The notes: generated from the letters alone by a model not told the origin. A stretch of 51,320 bases of DNA from Myxococcus qinghaiensis (GCF_024198215.1 NZ_JAKCFA010000045.1:1-51320), one strand, 5' to 3'; shown: positions 15,885 through 24,380, numbered from the stretch's first letter. Numbers and translations: made by a program.

Positions 15885-16948
15885 CGCGAGAAGGCCCGGC
15901 TGAAGGCTTCCTTGATGACGCCGCCGCGCGCGAGGCCCTCCTCCATCAGCGCGGGCGTCCACGGCTGCGTGCGCGTCAGCAGGGTGTCCACGCCGGGCTC
16001 ACCTCCCGGGCCCGGGAGTCGGGGGTCCACCGCGTGCATGTCACCCTTCTCGACGATGAGGCGCTGGCCCTCCGGAGACAGCAGCACGTCCACCACCGCC
16101 TTCGCCGCCACGGGGTTGGGCGTCGTCGCGAAGAGGGCCACCGGCCCGGGGATGGTGACGGCGCCGTCGGTGGGCCAGACCACCCGAATCCGGCTGCCGC
16201 GCGAGCGGGCCGTCAGCGCGTTCTCCAGCAGCAGCACGCCCGCGTCCGCCTCGCCGCTCTCCACCTTCTGGAGCACCGCCGCGTTGCCTCCCGCGACGAT
16301 GGCGCCGCGCTCGCGCAGGCCGGTGAAGTACCCCTCGCCATGCTTCGTCCGACAGAACACCGCCCACGTGAAGGCGGTGCCCGACGTGAGCGGGTCGCCG
16401 ATGGCCACGCGCCCCGTCCACGTCCCGTCCACCAGCGCCGCGAAGGACGTGGGCGGCGGCGGCGAGTCCTCGCGGTGCACCAGCACCATGGTGGACACGC
16501 GGATGGAGGCATGGCGCGCGTCCAAATCCAGCAGCGAGCGCGGGACGCGCAGCACGTGTGGTGAGGCGTAGGGCAGGAAGGCGCCCTCGCGCGCGAGCCG
16601 CTCGACGAAGAACGGGTCCGACGCGGAGAGGATGTCAGCGCGCACGGCGCCCGCGGCGCGCTCGGCCTCCAGTCGGCTGGCCACCTTCTCGCTGCCGGCC
16701 TGGTACCAGCGCACGGTGACGCCGGGCAGCTTCTTCTTCAGCAGCGGCTCCAGCGCGTCCAGCACGTGCTGGTACATGGACGTGTAGACCCAGACCTCGC
16801 CGGACGGCGTGCCCTCGTGCGAGAGGGTGGCGCCGGAGGAGGGCGCGGCGGACTCGATGCGACACGAGGAGAGCACGGCCAGCGCGAAGACGAGGCCGGC
16901 CGCTCGGGCCAGGGCGGGAAGGGACATTCGCCCGGGATTATGCGGCAC
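15881..16948 (-). CDS. ABC importer substrate-binding lipoprotein (ferric iron type)
   Basis: A 355-residue periplasmic binding protein. It has a signal sequence with lipobox LSSC (Cys29 counted from the GTG start), so it should be anchored to the membrane. The mature chain opens with GEVWVYTSMYQHV, a usual start for the class that binds Fe3+ or aminoethylphosphonate, and continues with the RADILSASDPFFVERL segment typical of FbpA-like proteins. An alternative ATG at 16927 removes seven residues and gives an equally good signal peptide. It is first in the order binding protein, permease, ATPase, with overlapping genes. No Fur box was recognised upstream. The exact ligand is not decided by the sequence. 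Confidence 0.88.
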   Translation of the reverse strand: MPHNPGRMSLPALARAAGLVFALAVLSSCRIESAAPSSGATLSHEGTPSGEVWVYTSMYQHVLDALEPLLKKKLPGVTVRWYQAGSEKVASRLEAERAAGAVRADILSASDPFFVERLAREGAFLPYASPHVLRVPRSLLDLDARHASIRVSTMVLVHREDSPPPPTSFAALVDGTWTGRVAIGDPLTSGTAFTWAVFCRTKHGEGYFTGLRERGAIVAGGNAAVLQKVESGEADAGVLLLENALTARSRGSRIRVVWPTDGAVTIPGPVALFATTPNPVAAKAVVDVLLSPEGQRLIVEKGDMHAVDPRLPGPGGEPGVDTLLTRTQPWTPALMEEGLARGGVIKEAFSRAFSR

Positions 16949-16963
16949 GCGGGGCGACTGTCC

Positions 16964-17008
16964 TCAAAAGGAAAGCCCCCTCCGCGCCGCGCTGGCACGG
17001 AAGGGGCT
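16964..17008 (-). terminator. Intrinsic terminator of the beta-helix/cytochrome operon
   Basis: Read on the minus strand, AGCCCCTTCCG (17008-16998) pairs with CGGAGGGGGCT (16984-16974) with one G-U wobble, and the hairpin is followed by TTCCTTTT. It starts 24 bases after the cytochrome stop codon and lies before the start of the ABC importer operon on the same strand. Confidence 0.8.
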
Positions 17009-17031
17009 GTCCGTCGACATGCGCGCCCGCG

Positions 17032-18306
17032 CTACTTGCAGGTGCGAGGCGGCATGGCGTCAATCCAGTCGGCGATGAGCTGCGAGCCCGCGTCATGGCG
17101 CAGGGCCCGGCCAATCTCCGGCATCATCTTCCCCGACTCCTCGGTGTTCATGCGGTACCAGAGGATGGACGTGGCGTGGTCTCCGGGGACGATGTCGAAC
17201 TCACCGCCCACGCCGCTGCCCGCGGAGCCCGGCCGCTTGCAGTGGCCCAGGCTGAACTCGTCCGTCGTCTTGATGTCCAGGAACAGCCGGCTGGTGATGC
17301 CGGGCTGCGCCTTCGGGTTGTGGCAATGCGCGCAGTTGATGTCCAGGTACGTGCGCGCCCGGACCTCCAGGCTCGCCTCGTCCACGTTGAAGGCATCCGG
17401 CGCGCGAGGAACCTGGATGGCGGGAGGCAACCCCGTCAGCTTCCCGAGGTCCGCCAGGTGCTGGAGCTGGTTCAGCGTCTGCCCGCCATAGACGTAATCC
17501 CGGTTGAGATACCGGGCCTTCACGCCGATGGGCAGCAGCTGCTGGTTGTCCTGCTCGTCCACCACGTGGTGGCACTTCTGGCACTGGTTGCGCTGGGGCA
17601 CCAGGTAGTCGAACTTCTTCGCCACGCCCTCGGCGTCGATGAACTCGAAGTTCTTGAACACCTTGCCGCCCACGGCCTTGTCCGCCTCCGTCAGCGCGTC
17701 GTTCCAGACGTAGGGATACGCCTCCCAGCCGTTCGGCTGTCGCACCAGGATGCGCGTCTCCAGGGGGCGCACGTTCTTGTCCGGCTCCCGGAAGTCGGCG
17801 GGGAACGCGAACGTCTTGGTGATGATGGTCCCCACCGGCAAATCCAACACGTCGGACGCCGAGTACACCGCTGCCTTGCCCGCGGGCACGTACAGCGTGC
17901 GGGACTTGAGCGAGTAGTCGGAGAACAGCGGTGTGGTCAGCTCGTAGGGGACATTGCCCGCCACGGGCTGGAAGTCGCCGGTCGCCGGAGTCCCCGTGAA
18001 GAGGCCCAGCTCCGACAGCTTGTTGGGGATGGTGACGGTGCCCTCGGGCTGCCCGGCATCGGGCGTTCCCGCGTCCGTCCCCGCATCCACACCGGCATCG
18101 GGTTCACCCGCGTCCGGCCCCGAATCAGGCGTGGACGGAGTGCCGGAGTCACCCGCGTCGGGGGTGCCGCTGTCCACCGGCGTGGGGTTTCCCGAGTCCG
18201 GAGTGCCGTCGGCTCCAGGCGGGTCGTCCCCACCGGAGCAGGCGGCCACCGCCGCGGCGAGCAGCACCGCGGCGAGGCCCAGGCGAGTCATGTACGGCGC
18301 GCGCAT
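17032..18306 (-). CDS. Diheme c-type cytochrome lipoprotein (SO_2930 / HNE_0200-like family)
   Basis: A 424-residue exported lipoprotein (lipobox AAAC, Cys23). Residues 30-88 form a low-complexity linker rich in PDSG and PDAG. The folded part starts near 90 with TIPNKLSELGLF and contains two heme c attachment sites, CQKCH (242-246) and CAHCH (325-329), with a C-terminal SILWYRMNT ... MMPEIGR segment seen in this family. As I recall, such proteins (TIGR03806) occur next to parallel beta-helix proteins (TIGR03805), and exactly that partner lies 25 bases upstream in the same operon. Periplasmic or outer-membrane electron transfer is likely, but no substrate is known. The ATG at 18306 is preceded by AAGGA; an ATG five codons later is possible. 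Confidence 0.87.
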   Translation of the reverse strand: MRAPYMTRLGLAAVLLAAAVAACSGGDDPPGADGTPDSGNPTPVDSGTPDAGDSGTPSTPDSGPDAGEPDAGVDAGTDAGTPDAGQPEGTVTIPNKLSELGLFTGTPATGDFQPVAGNVPYELTTPLFSDYSLKSRTLYVPAGKAAVYSASDVLDLPVGTIITKTFAFPADFREPDKNVRPLETRILVRQPNGWEAYPYVWNDALTEADKAVGGKVFKNFEFIDAEGVAKKFDYLVPQRNQCQKCHHVVDEQDNQQLLPIGVKARYLNRDYVYGGQTLNQLQHLADLGKLTGLPPAIQVPRAPDAFNVDEASLEVRARTYLDINCAHCHNPKAQPGITSRLFLDIKTTDEFSLGHCKRPGSAGSGVGGEFDIVPGDHATSILWYRMNTEESGKMMPEIGRALRHDAGSQLIADWIDAMPPRTCK

Positions 18307-18331
18307 GGCGAGTCAGTCCTTGAACCGCCGC

Positions 18332-19870
18332 TCAGGGAAGCGCCAGCCCGGGGCTGAAGCCCGTGCAGTTGAACGGCGCCGCGCCCTGGTCGTAACGGCG
18401 CGTCTCCGCCCAGGCACCCGCCACGTCGGGCTCCGCCGACATGAGCTTGGCCGTCACGGCCTGCAGGTCCAGGTCCACGATGGACGCCTTCGTGGTCGAA
18501 GGCACCGTGTTGTTGACGAAGCACAGGCGCACGCCGTTGGGCACCGCCTCGTTGCGCGGCGCCGGGTCGATGCCATCCCACAGCACGTGCTCCACGCGGT
18601 CCACGCCGTGCGCGGCCTTGCCGTAGGCATAGACGCCCGTCACCAGCGCGCCCAGCGGACGACGCGCCGGGTCCGGCGTGCCGTTGTCCACGCTGGTGCC
18701 GCTGCCGCCCGTGAAGGTGTTGCCGTGGACGTACACGTCCGCGCTGGCGAAGTTGTAGAAGCCCGCCGCCCACAGGATGGGGTTGGGTTCAATGGCGAAG
18801 CCGCTGAGCACCGCGATGTCCACCGTGTTGTTGTCACCCCACGTGTTGCCCACGAACTCCACCCGGCGCGACGCCAGGATGAACGTGCCCGTGCCCGCCG
18901 GCACCTGCGACACCGTGCTGCTGCTCGCCGTCACCGACGCGAAGTTGGGGCGGTTGTTCCCGGTGATGATGTTCTTGGTGATGAGGATGTCCGTGCCCTT
19001 GATGGGGTTGCCCGGCAAGTCGAACACCACCAGGCCCGTGGTGTTGTCGATGGCCGTGTTGCCCTCCACGTAGGCGAACTTCGTGTTCTCGATTTCGATG
19101 CCCGCCACGTTCTTCTTCGCGATGTTGCGGCGGACGATGGTGTAGCGCGTCTGGCCCACGTAGATGCCGGCGTCGGCCGCGTTGTACGCCTCGCTGTCCT
19201 CGATGAGCACGTAGCGCGACTTCACCGGGTAGATGCCGTACTTGCCGTTGTTCTCGTTGTTCTCCTGCGCCCACTCCGTGCGGATGCGCTGGATGAACAC
19301 GTTGGCGGAGTTCTCCACGCGCAGCGCGTCCTTCTTCGCGTTCCACAGCGCCAGGTCGCGCACGGTGAACAGCTTGCCAATCACGTCCAGGCCGTTGGTG
19401 TTGGAGGCGGCGTTGGAGAAGTCCAGCACGGTGCTGGCGGTGCCACCGGTGCCCTCACCCTGCGCGCCACGGCCCGCGCCGGCGATGGTGATGCCGTCCT
19501 GACGGATGGTCACCGCGTTGTCGAAGTGGAACGTGCCCGCGCCCAGCTGAATCGTGGTGCAGGGCGCCAGGTCATTGACGGCGTTCTGCAGCGCCTGCTC
19601 CTGACCCGGATTGAAGCTCACCGTCGTCCGCTGCGCGTCGGTACATGAGAACTCCACGGGGTACCGGGTCACTGCGTCCGGCGTGCCCGAATCCGGCGTG
19701 CCCGAATCCGGCGTGCCCGAATCCGGCGTGCCGGGACCCTCGCCCGTATCCGGGTTCGGGCTCGCGAACGTCCGGTCATCGGCGTCGTCAGAGCAGGCGG
19801 GAATGACGAGCAGACTCAGCGCGGCGACGAGCACGGCACGTGACACACGCGAAAGCGGCAGACGGTTCAT
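18332..19870 (-). CDS. Parallel beta-helix repeat lipoprotein
   Basis: A 512-residue exported protein with lipobox IPAC (Cys26) followed by a linker containing four tandem GTPDSG-like units (encoded by 15-base DNA repeats at 19680-19732). From about residue 75 it shows right-handed parallel beta-helix features: QALQNAVNDLAPCTTIQLGA, then repeated turns such as GITIAGAG, YVLIEDSEAYNAADAGIYVG, TIVRRNIAKKNVAGIEIENT and VYVHGNTF. Such folds bind or cleave polysaccharides or serve as scaffolds. Its co-occurrence with a diheme cytochrome gene directly downstream matches the conserved TIGR03805/TIGR03806 pair, whose function is unknown. No catalytic pectinase motif is evident, so an enzymatic role should not be assumed. 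Confidence 0.87.
   Translation of the reverse strand: MNRLPLSRVSRAVLVAALSLLVIPACSDDADDRTFASPNPDTGEGPGTPDSGTPDSGTPDSGTPDAVTRYPVEFSCTDAQRTTVSFNPGQEQALQNAVNDLAPCTTIQLGAGTFHFDNAVTIRQDGITIAGAGRGAQGEGTGGTASTVLDFSNAASNTNGLDVIGKLFTVRDLALWNAKKDALRVENSANVFIQRIRTEWAQENNENNGKYGIYPVKSRYVLIEDSEAYNAADAGIYVGQTRYTIVRRNIAKKNVAGIEIENTKFAYVEGNTAIDNTTGLVVFDLPGNPIKGTDILITKNIITGNNRPNFASVTASSSTVSQVPAGTGTFILASRRVEFVGNTWGDNNTVDIAVLSGFAIEPNPILWAAGFYNFASADVYVHGNTFTGGSGTSVDNGTPDPARRPLGALVTGVYAYGKAAHGVDRVEHVLWDGIDPAPRNEAVPNGVRLCFVNNTVPSTTKASIVDLDLQAVTAKLMSAEPDVAGAWAETRRYDQGAAPFNCTGFSPGLALP
19680..19732. repeat. 15-base tandem repeat in the beta-helix lipoprotein linker
   Basis: GGCGTGCCCGAATCC is repeated three times perfectly with a degenerate unit on each side. 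It encodes the Gly-Thr-Pro-Asp-Ser linker between the lipidated Cys and the beta-helix domain. It is coding, in phase, and not a CRISPR. Confidence 0.85.
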
Positions 19871-19989
19871 CAGGCTTCCTCCTGCGGTAATGCGCGCCCC
19901 GTTCGACTCTGACGAGTGCGAAGCTGAGAGGCGCGGCGAGGGAATGCGCGAATCCTCGTCTCCGCGAGGCCCGACCTCAAGGGTTCGGT

Positions 19990-20001
19990 GAGGAATTCCT
20001 C
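19990..20001. promoter_or_regulatory. 12-base perfect palindrome in a divergent promoter region
   Basis: GAGGAATTCCTC lies in the 211-base gap between the divergent beta-helix gene and the N-demethylase-like gene. A perfect 12-base palindrome here could be an operator for either gene. No regulator is encoded nearby, and palindromes of this size do arise by chance. Confidence 0.25.
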
Positions 20002-20081
20002 CACGCCTGGGTTTCGTGACGCGGTGCGATGTGCGAAGGAATTAAGACTGTATTTTTCGCGGGTGAGGAGACGCGTCCCAC

Positions 20082-21032
20082 GTGCTGCCCTACTTCCCCT
20101 TCGAGCAGGACGCCTATGCGATGGCACTTGGAGTACGCGCCCTGCGGGCGGGTGAAATACTCATCGAGATAGACGCACTGCATTATGCGGCTGAGCTGGC
20201 GTTGAAGGCGTCGCTGCTGCGCGAGGATCTCCCATCGCGCTTCCAGGCATTGCCAGGCACCGAGCCGCTCCAATGGGAGGTTTTGCGGCTCTTGCTGACG
20301 CGGATGGCGGAGCAGTCGCCCGGACACTTCACGCGGCTCGAAGGCGAGGACGGACGCTGGCACTGGCGCAACGGGGTGCTCGGCACGGAGGAGACCTTCC
20401 TCCCCGGGGACGCGAACAGCCTGTCCCTGGCGCCGCTGGACTGGGTGGGCCGACAGGTGCAGGAGGACCTGCTCGTGCTGGACGGCACGCGCGAGGGCTT
20501 CCCGCTGGTGGCGGGGCAGCTCTGCTTTCCCTCCGGCTGGAGCCTGGACGAGAAGCTCGGCCGGTCCTTGTTGGAGGTGCACGCACCGGTGCCGCGCTTC
20601 GCCGAGCAGGTGGGGGCCGCCACGCTGCGGTTGATGGACGGCCTCAAGCCGGGGCGCACCGTCACCCGCTGCAACTGGGCCGTCACCGTCACGGACCGGC
20701 TGTGCATGGAGCCCCGCGCGCGGGCGGAGTGGGCGCACCTCTTCGAGGGCCTCACCCCCCAGAACGCCGGGGAGCGCTGCTTCCTGCGCCTGGAGCGCCA
20801 GACGCTCAGCCGCCTGCCGGAGTCCGGTGCCATCCTCTTCACCATCCACACGTACCTGGCCCCAGTGGCCGGCGAGGTGCCCACGCCCGAGCGGCGCCAC
20901 CGCCTGGCCCAGGTGCTGCGCACCGTCCCGGACGACATGAGCGGCTACAAGCGCCTGGGCCCCTTGCGCGAGCCGCTGCTCGCCTGGCTGGAGACTCCTT
21001 TCGCCTCGAAGGATTCCTCCGAGTCACCCTGA
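20082..21032 (+). CDS. Heme-dependent oxidative N-demethylase-like protein (DUF3445)
   Basis: A 316-residue soluble protein. The C-terminal half carries the most recognisable part of DUF3445: CFLRLERQTLSRLPESGAIL followed by FTIHTYLAPV, and before it the CNWAVTVTDRLC segment. DUF3445 includes HODM, a heme protein that removes methyl groups from dimethylamine oxidatively. The start is GTG at 20082, with GAGGAG about 11 bases upstream; no better start is visible. No signal peptide is present, so it acts in the cytoplasm. It stands alone, without the reductase or amine transporter genes that might show its substrate. The family call is good; the substrate is unknown. Confidence 0.82.
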   Translation: MLPYFPFEQDAYAMALGVRALRAGEILIEIDALHYAAELALKASLLREDLPSRFQALPGTEPLQWEVLRLLLTRMAEQSPGHFTRLEGEDGRWHWRNGVLGTEETFLPGDANSLSLAPLDWVGRQVQEDLLVLDGTREGFPLVAGQLCFPSGWSLDEKLGRSLLEVHAPVPRFAEQVGAATLRLMDGLKPGRTVTRCNWAVTVTDRLCMEPRARAEWAHLFEGLTPQNAGERCFLRLERQTLSRLPESGAILFTIHTYLAPVAGEVPTPERRHRLAQVLRTVPDDMSGYKRLGPLREPLLAWLETPFASKDSSESP

Positions 21033-21170
21033 GTCCAGCCCCTGGAAGACGCCGGGTGGAGAAATATCCCACCTGATTGAACGGCCTCCAAAGTCAGGCG
21101 TCGTCGCGAGTGTCGCGGAGCAGATGGACGCGCGTTTCTGTAGTAAGTCGCCCCTCCGGGAAGTGTGACT

Positions 21171-21188
21171 GGCAGCGGGTTCGCTGCC
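21171..21188 (+). promoter_or_regulatory. Leader hairpin upstream of the FKBP gene
   Basis: GGCAGCG (21171-21177) and CGCTGCC (21182-21188) form a perfect 7-base stem with a GGTT tetraloop, ending 26 bases before the FKBP start codon. It would sit in the 5' untranslated leader just ahead of the ribosome site AAGGAAGG. It may protect the messenger or have no role. Confidence 0.35.
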
Positions 21189-21214
21189 GCTGCAAGCCAA
21201 GGAAGGGCAAACAC

Positions 21215-22003
21215 ATGCGGAAGATGTGTCTGGTTGCGATGATGCTGAGCCTGGGGGCGTGCCAGCCTCAGGGTGCGAAGGACGGCAGTGCCACGGCGAC
21301 GGCGACCGCGGGCGCGGCCGCCAACCCGCAGAGCGAGGACCAGAAGACGCTGTACGCGCTCGGCCTGTCCATCGGCAAGAGCATCAGCGTGTTCGACATG
21401 ACTCCCGAGGAGCTGGAGTACGTCAAGGCGGGCCTCACCGCGCAGGTCAAGGGCGACAAGCCCGCGGTGGAGCTGGAGACGTACGGGCCGAAGCTGCAGG
21501 AGCTGGCGCGCGCGCGCAGCACCCAGAAGGCGGAGAAGGAGAAGGAGACCTCCAAGAAGTTCCTGGAGGACGCCGCCAAGGAGCCCGGCGCCTCGAAGAC
21601 GGAGTCCGGCCTGGTCTACAAGGAGCTGACCCCGGGCACGGGTGACTCTCCGAAGGCCACGGACATCGTGAAGGTGCACTACAAGGGCACGCTGCCCAAC
21701 GGCACGGAGTTCGACAGCTCCTACAAGCGTGGCGAGCCCACGCAGTTCCCCCTCCAGGGCGTCATCAAGTGCTGGACGGAGGGCGTGCAGAAGATGAAGG
21801 TCGGCGGCAAGGCCAAGCTGGTGTGCCCGTCCGACATCGCCTACGGCGACCGCGGCGCGCCCCCGAACATCCCGGGCGGTTCGGCCCTGGTGTTCGAGGT
21901 GGAGCTGCTGGAGATCGTCAAGCCGCCCGAGGCGGCTCCCGCCGGTGCCCCGGGTGCGCCGGGCGCTCCCGCGACGCCTCCGTCGGCCGCGCAGAAGAAG
22001 TAG
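21215..22003 (+). CDS. FKBP-type peptidyl-prolyl cis-trans isomerase, lipoprotein
   Basis: A 262-residue folding catalyst that acts outside the cytoplasm. The ATG at 21215 follows AAGGAAGG. The signal peptide ends in LGAC (Cys15). An N-terminal FKBP_N dimerisation domain (about 35-120, highly charged toward its end) is followed by an FKBP catalytic domain (about 130-235) with VKVHYKGTLPNGTEFDSSY, VIKCWTEGVQKM and DIAYGDRGAPPNIPGGSALV, the typical active-site stretches. The position usually occupied by Gly before the conserved Trp is Cys. The last 27 residues are an Ala/Pro/Gly tail. It resembles FkpA and Mip. A clear terminator follows, so it is probably transcribed alone. Confidence 0.93.
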   Translation: MRKMCLVAMMLSLGACQPQGAKDGSATATATAGAAANPQSEDQKTLYALGLSIGKSISVFDMTPEELEYVKAGLTAQVKGDKPAVELETYGPKLQELARARSTQKAEKEKETSKKFLEDAAKEPGASKTESGLVYKELTPGTGDSPKATDIVKVHYKGTLPNGTEFDSSYKRGEPTQFPLQGVIKCWTEGVQKMKVGGKAKLVCPSDIAYGDRGAPPNIPGGSALVFEVELLEIVKPPEAAPAGAPGAPGAPATPPSAAQKK

Positions 22004-22038
22004 TCATCCCCCGCTCCTCTTGAAGGAGCAGGAGACAC

Positions 22039-22078
22039 GAGGGCTGGCGGGGGAATCCCTTGCCAGCCCTCTTCGTTT
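22039..22078 (+). terminator. Intrinsic terminator after the FKBP gene
   Basis: GAGGGCTGGC (22039-22048) and GCCAGCCCTC (22062-22071) form a perfect 10-base stem with a 13-base loop, followed by TTCGTTT. It lies 36 bases after the FKBP stop. Confidence 0.85.
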
Positions 22079-22110
22079 GGGGCGGGCGAGTCGCCCGACG
22101 AGGAGACACC

Positions 22111-22944
22111 ATGCACCGTCACCTGTTGCTGCTGCTGGGCGCGTTGTTGCTGGTGGGAGGCTGCACGCGGGGCAAGCCCCGGGAGGTGCTGCGCGAGCCG
22201 TCACCCACGGGCGCGGTCTCCGAGGCCGAGTTCAAGGCGATGCACACCCTGCGCGAGGACGCGCCTCCGGAGCTCAAGGGCCAGGAGGTGGAGGTGGCCG
22301 GGACGAAGGCGTACCTGAGCCTGCCCCCTGACGCGAAGGCGCCGCTGCCCGCCGTGCTGCTCATCCACGAGTGGTGGGGCCTGAATCCTCACATCAAGCA
22401 CTGGGCGGACCGGCTGGCGGCCAACGGCTATGCGGCGCTGGCGGTGGACCTGTACGGGGGCAAGGTGGCCGCCAATCCGGACGAGGCGATGGCGCTGCTC
22501 AAGGCGGTGGACCCGGCGCGCGCGACGCAGGTGCTGAAGGCGGCGTACACGTTCCTCCAGGACGACGCGCGGGTGCGCGCGACGCGCACGGGGAGCCTGG
22601 GCTGGTGCTTCGGTGGCACCTGGTCGCTGCGGGCGGCCATGACGCTGCCGGAGCTGGACGCGGCGGTCATGTACTACGGCCACCCGGTGACGGACCCCCA
22701 GGAGCTGGCCTCCATCCGGGCGCCGCTGCTGGGCATCTTCGGGACGAAGGACGCGTCGATTCCGCCGGAGACGGTGCAGGAGTTCCGGGAGGCGCTGAAC
22801 GCGGCGGGGGTGCGCCACCGCATCATCGAGCTGGAGGGCGAGCATGCGTTCGCCAACCCCTCTGGCCAGCGCTACGACGAGCGCGCGGCGGCGATGGCCT
22901 GGGCGGAGACGTCGATGTTCCTGGAGCACCACCTGAAGCGCTGA
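22111..22944 (+). CDS. Dienelactone hydrolase family lipoprotein
   Basis: A 277-residue alpha/beta hydrolase. The ATG at 22111 is preceded by AGGAGA; the signal peptide MHRHLLLLLGALLLVGGC ends in a lipobox at Cys18. The catalytic triad of the dienelactone hydrolase class is visible: nucleophile Cys166 in GWCFGG, Asp214 in FGTKDAS and His245 in GEHAFANP. The oxyanion region HEWWGLNPHIKHWADRLA is also typical. Members hydrolyse lactones or small esters; a lipoprotein form would work in the periplasm or at the outer membrane. The natural substrate is unknown. A second alpha/beta hydrolase starts about 110 bases downstream on the same strand and may share its transcript. Confidence 0.9.
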   Translation: MHRHLLLLLGALLLVGGCTRGKPREVLREPSPTGAVSEAEFKAMHTLREDAPPELKGQEVEVAGTKAYLSLPPDAKAPLPAVLLIHEWWGLNPHIKHWADRLAANGYAALAVDLYGGKVAANPDEAMALLKAVDPARATQVLKAAYTFLQDDARVRATRTGSLGWCFGGTWSLRAAMTLPELDAAVMYYGHPVTDPQELASIRAPLLGIFGTKDASIPPETVQEFREALNAAGVRHRIIELEGEHAFANPSGQRYDERAAAMAWAETSMFLEHHLKR

Positions 22945-23054
22945 GCGGGTGAGCGGATGTCCGGCGGTCCACACGTGCGCGCGTGAGCGTGACGCGGGGT
23001 TGCTCCCGGGCTCCAGGTCGGCTTGAACGCGAGGCACGGCTTCGGGAGGTGCGG

Positions 23055-24365
23055 TTGTCGAGGATTGGCGTGAGTGTCGCGGTGTCTCTGGGCCTGTTGC
23101 TCGCCGGAAGCGTGGCCCTGGCGGGGGCACCCGTCGTGGACGACGTACCGCCGCCCTTCGCGGGAGTGTGGCGTCGGCCCGACGGGGGGCTGGTACGGGT
23201 AGGGCGGGATGCGTCGTCGGCCTTCCTGATGGACTTCAGCTCGCGGCGACGCTGGCGGCTGGAGCCTCGGAGTGAAGGACTGTGGTCGCTGGAGGGCAGT
23301 CGGCCCGCGGCGCTGGCCCAATGGCGCGCCCCCACGCTGACGTTGAGCGGGGTGGCGCCTGGCGCGCTCGTGCTGGAGCCGGTGCCGGTGCGCACGGAGG
23401 AGCTCACGCTGCGCGCGGCGGGCGACGTCAGCTTGTCCGCCACGCTGTGGCTGCCGGCGGGAGAAGCGCCTCGCCACGCGGTGGTGCTGTTGCACGAGGC
23501 GGGGCAGGGCACGCGCGAGTCGCTGGAGCCCTATCCGGCGTTCCTCGTCGAGCAGGGGCTCGCGGTGCTCACGTTCGACGCGCGCGGCACGGGGCGCTCC
23601 ACGGGGGACAGTCAGCCGTGGGTGTCCGGGGTGCGGGAGCTGGCGGAGGACGGGTTGGTGGCGGCACGGGCGCTGCGCGAGCGGGTGGCCGTCGGCGGCG
23701 CGGTGGGATTGATGGGCTTTGGCCAGGGCGCGTGGACGGCGGTGCGCGCGGCGGCGCTCGCGCCGGAGGACGTGGGCTTCCTGGTGCTGGTGTCCGGAGG
23801 GGGCGGGGCGGTGTGGAAGCAGGAGCAGCACCGCATGCGCAACGAGGGCCGTCGTCGAGGGCTCACCGGGCCGGAGCTGGTGGACCTGACGGAGTTCCTC
23901 GACGTGTTCTACGACGCGCGCCTGTACACGGACGAAGGGCAGACACGCGCGCTGAAGACGCTCGACTTCCAGCTCCAGCGGGCCAAGCGCAAGCGCTGGT
24001 ACGCGGTGACGGCGCTGCCGCCCTTCAAGGGCCTGCCGGTGGAGCGCTTCCTGGAGGTGCAGCGCAAGGTGTGGCGCAACGTGCTGTCGTACGACTCGGC
24101 GGAGGACCTGGGCCGCGTGCGAGGGCCGGTGCTCGCGCTCTTGGGTGAGCGCGACGAGACGACGCCCGCGGCGCTCACGGCGCGGGCGCTCAATCGCGGG
24201 CTGAAGCTGCGGCCTGGAGCGCCAGGCCGCGCGCTGGTGAAGGTGATTCCGCGCGCGGACCACTGGCTCGCGGAGCCGGCGCGGGAGGACCAGCCCGGGG
24301 TGGAGGTGGTGACGAGAGATGCGCTCGACACCCTCTCCGCGTGGCTGCGCGCGTTGGAGCGCTGA
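23055..24365 (+). CDS. Alpha/beta hydrolase-fold exported protein lacking the catalytic Ser
   Basis: A 436-residue protein with a signal peptide (cleavage likely after SVALA). The start is taken as TTG at 23055, five bases after GGGAGG; the open frame extends to a GTG at 22983 without such a site. After an N-terminal region of about 110 residues, the alpha/beta hydrolase core shows VVLLHEAGQGTRESLEPYPA, then LTFDARGTGRS, a nucleophile elbow reading GFGQG, an acid at Asp367 (LGERDET) and a His at 403 (RADHW). The elbow normally reads G-x-S-x-G; here residue 223 is Gly (codon GGC, one base from AGC). It may be a pseudoenzyme or a sequencing difference. It follows the dienelactone hydrolase gene on the same strand. 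Confidence 0.82.
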   Translation: MSRIGVSVAVSLGLLLAGSVALAGAPVVDDVPPPFAGVWRRPDGGLVRVGRDASSAFLMDFSSRRRWRLEPRSEGLWSLEGSRPAALAQWRAPTLTLSGVAPGALVLEPVPVRTEELTLRAAGDVSLSATLWLPAGEAPRHAVVLLHEAGQGTRESLEPYPAFLVEQGLAVLTFDARGTGRSTGDSQPWVSGVRELAEDGLVAARALRERVAVGGAVGLMGFGQGAWTAVRAAALAPEDVGFLVLVSGGGGAVWKQEQHRMRNEGRRRGLTGPELVDLTEFLDVFYDARLYTDEGQTRALKTLDFQLQRAKRKRWYAVTALPPFKGLPVERFLEVQRKVWRNVLSYDSAEDLGRVRGPVLALLGERDETTPAALTARALNRGLKLRPGAPGRALVKVIPRADHWLAEPAREDQPGVEVVTRDALDTLSAWLRALER

Positions 24366-24380
24366 ACGCTCGGGCGCGGC

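Noticed and set aside
13189..16948. A complete siderophore or iron-acquisition cluster around the ABC importer
   Set aside because: No TonB receptor, siderophore synthesis gene or recognisable Fur site is present; only the three importer genes are supported.
19680..19732. Short tandem repeats that could suggest a CRISPR array (also 24841-24990)
   Set aside because: Units are 15 or 21 bases with no unique spacers, are in coding phase and translate to PDSG linkers; no cas genes are present.
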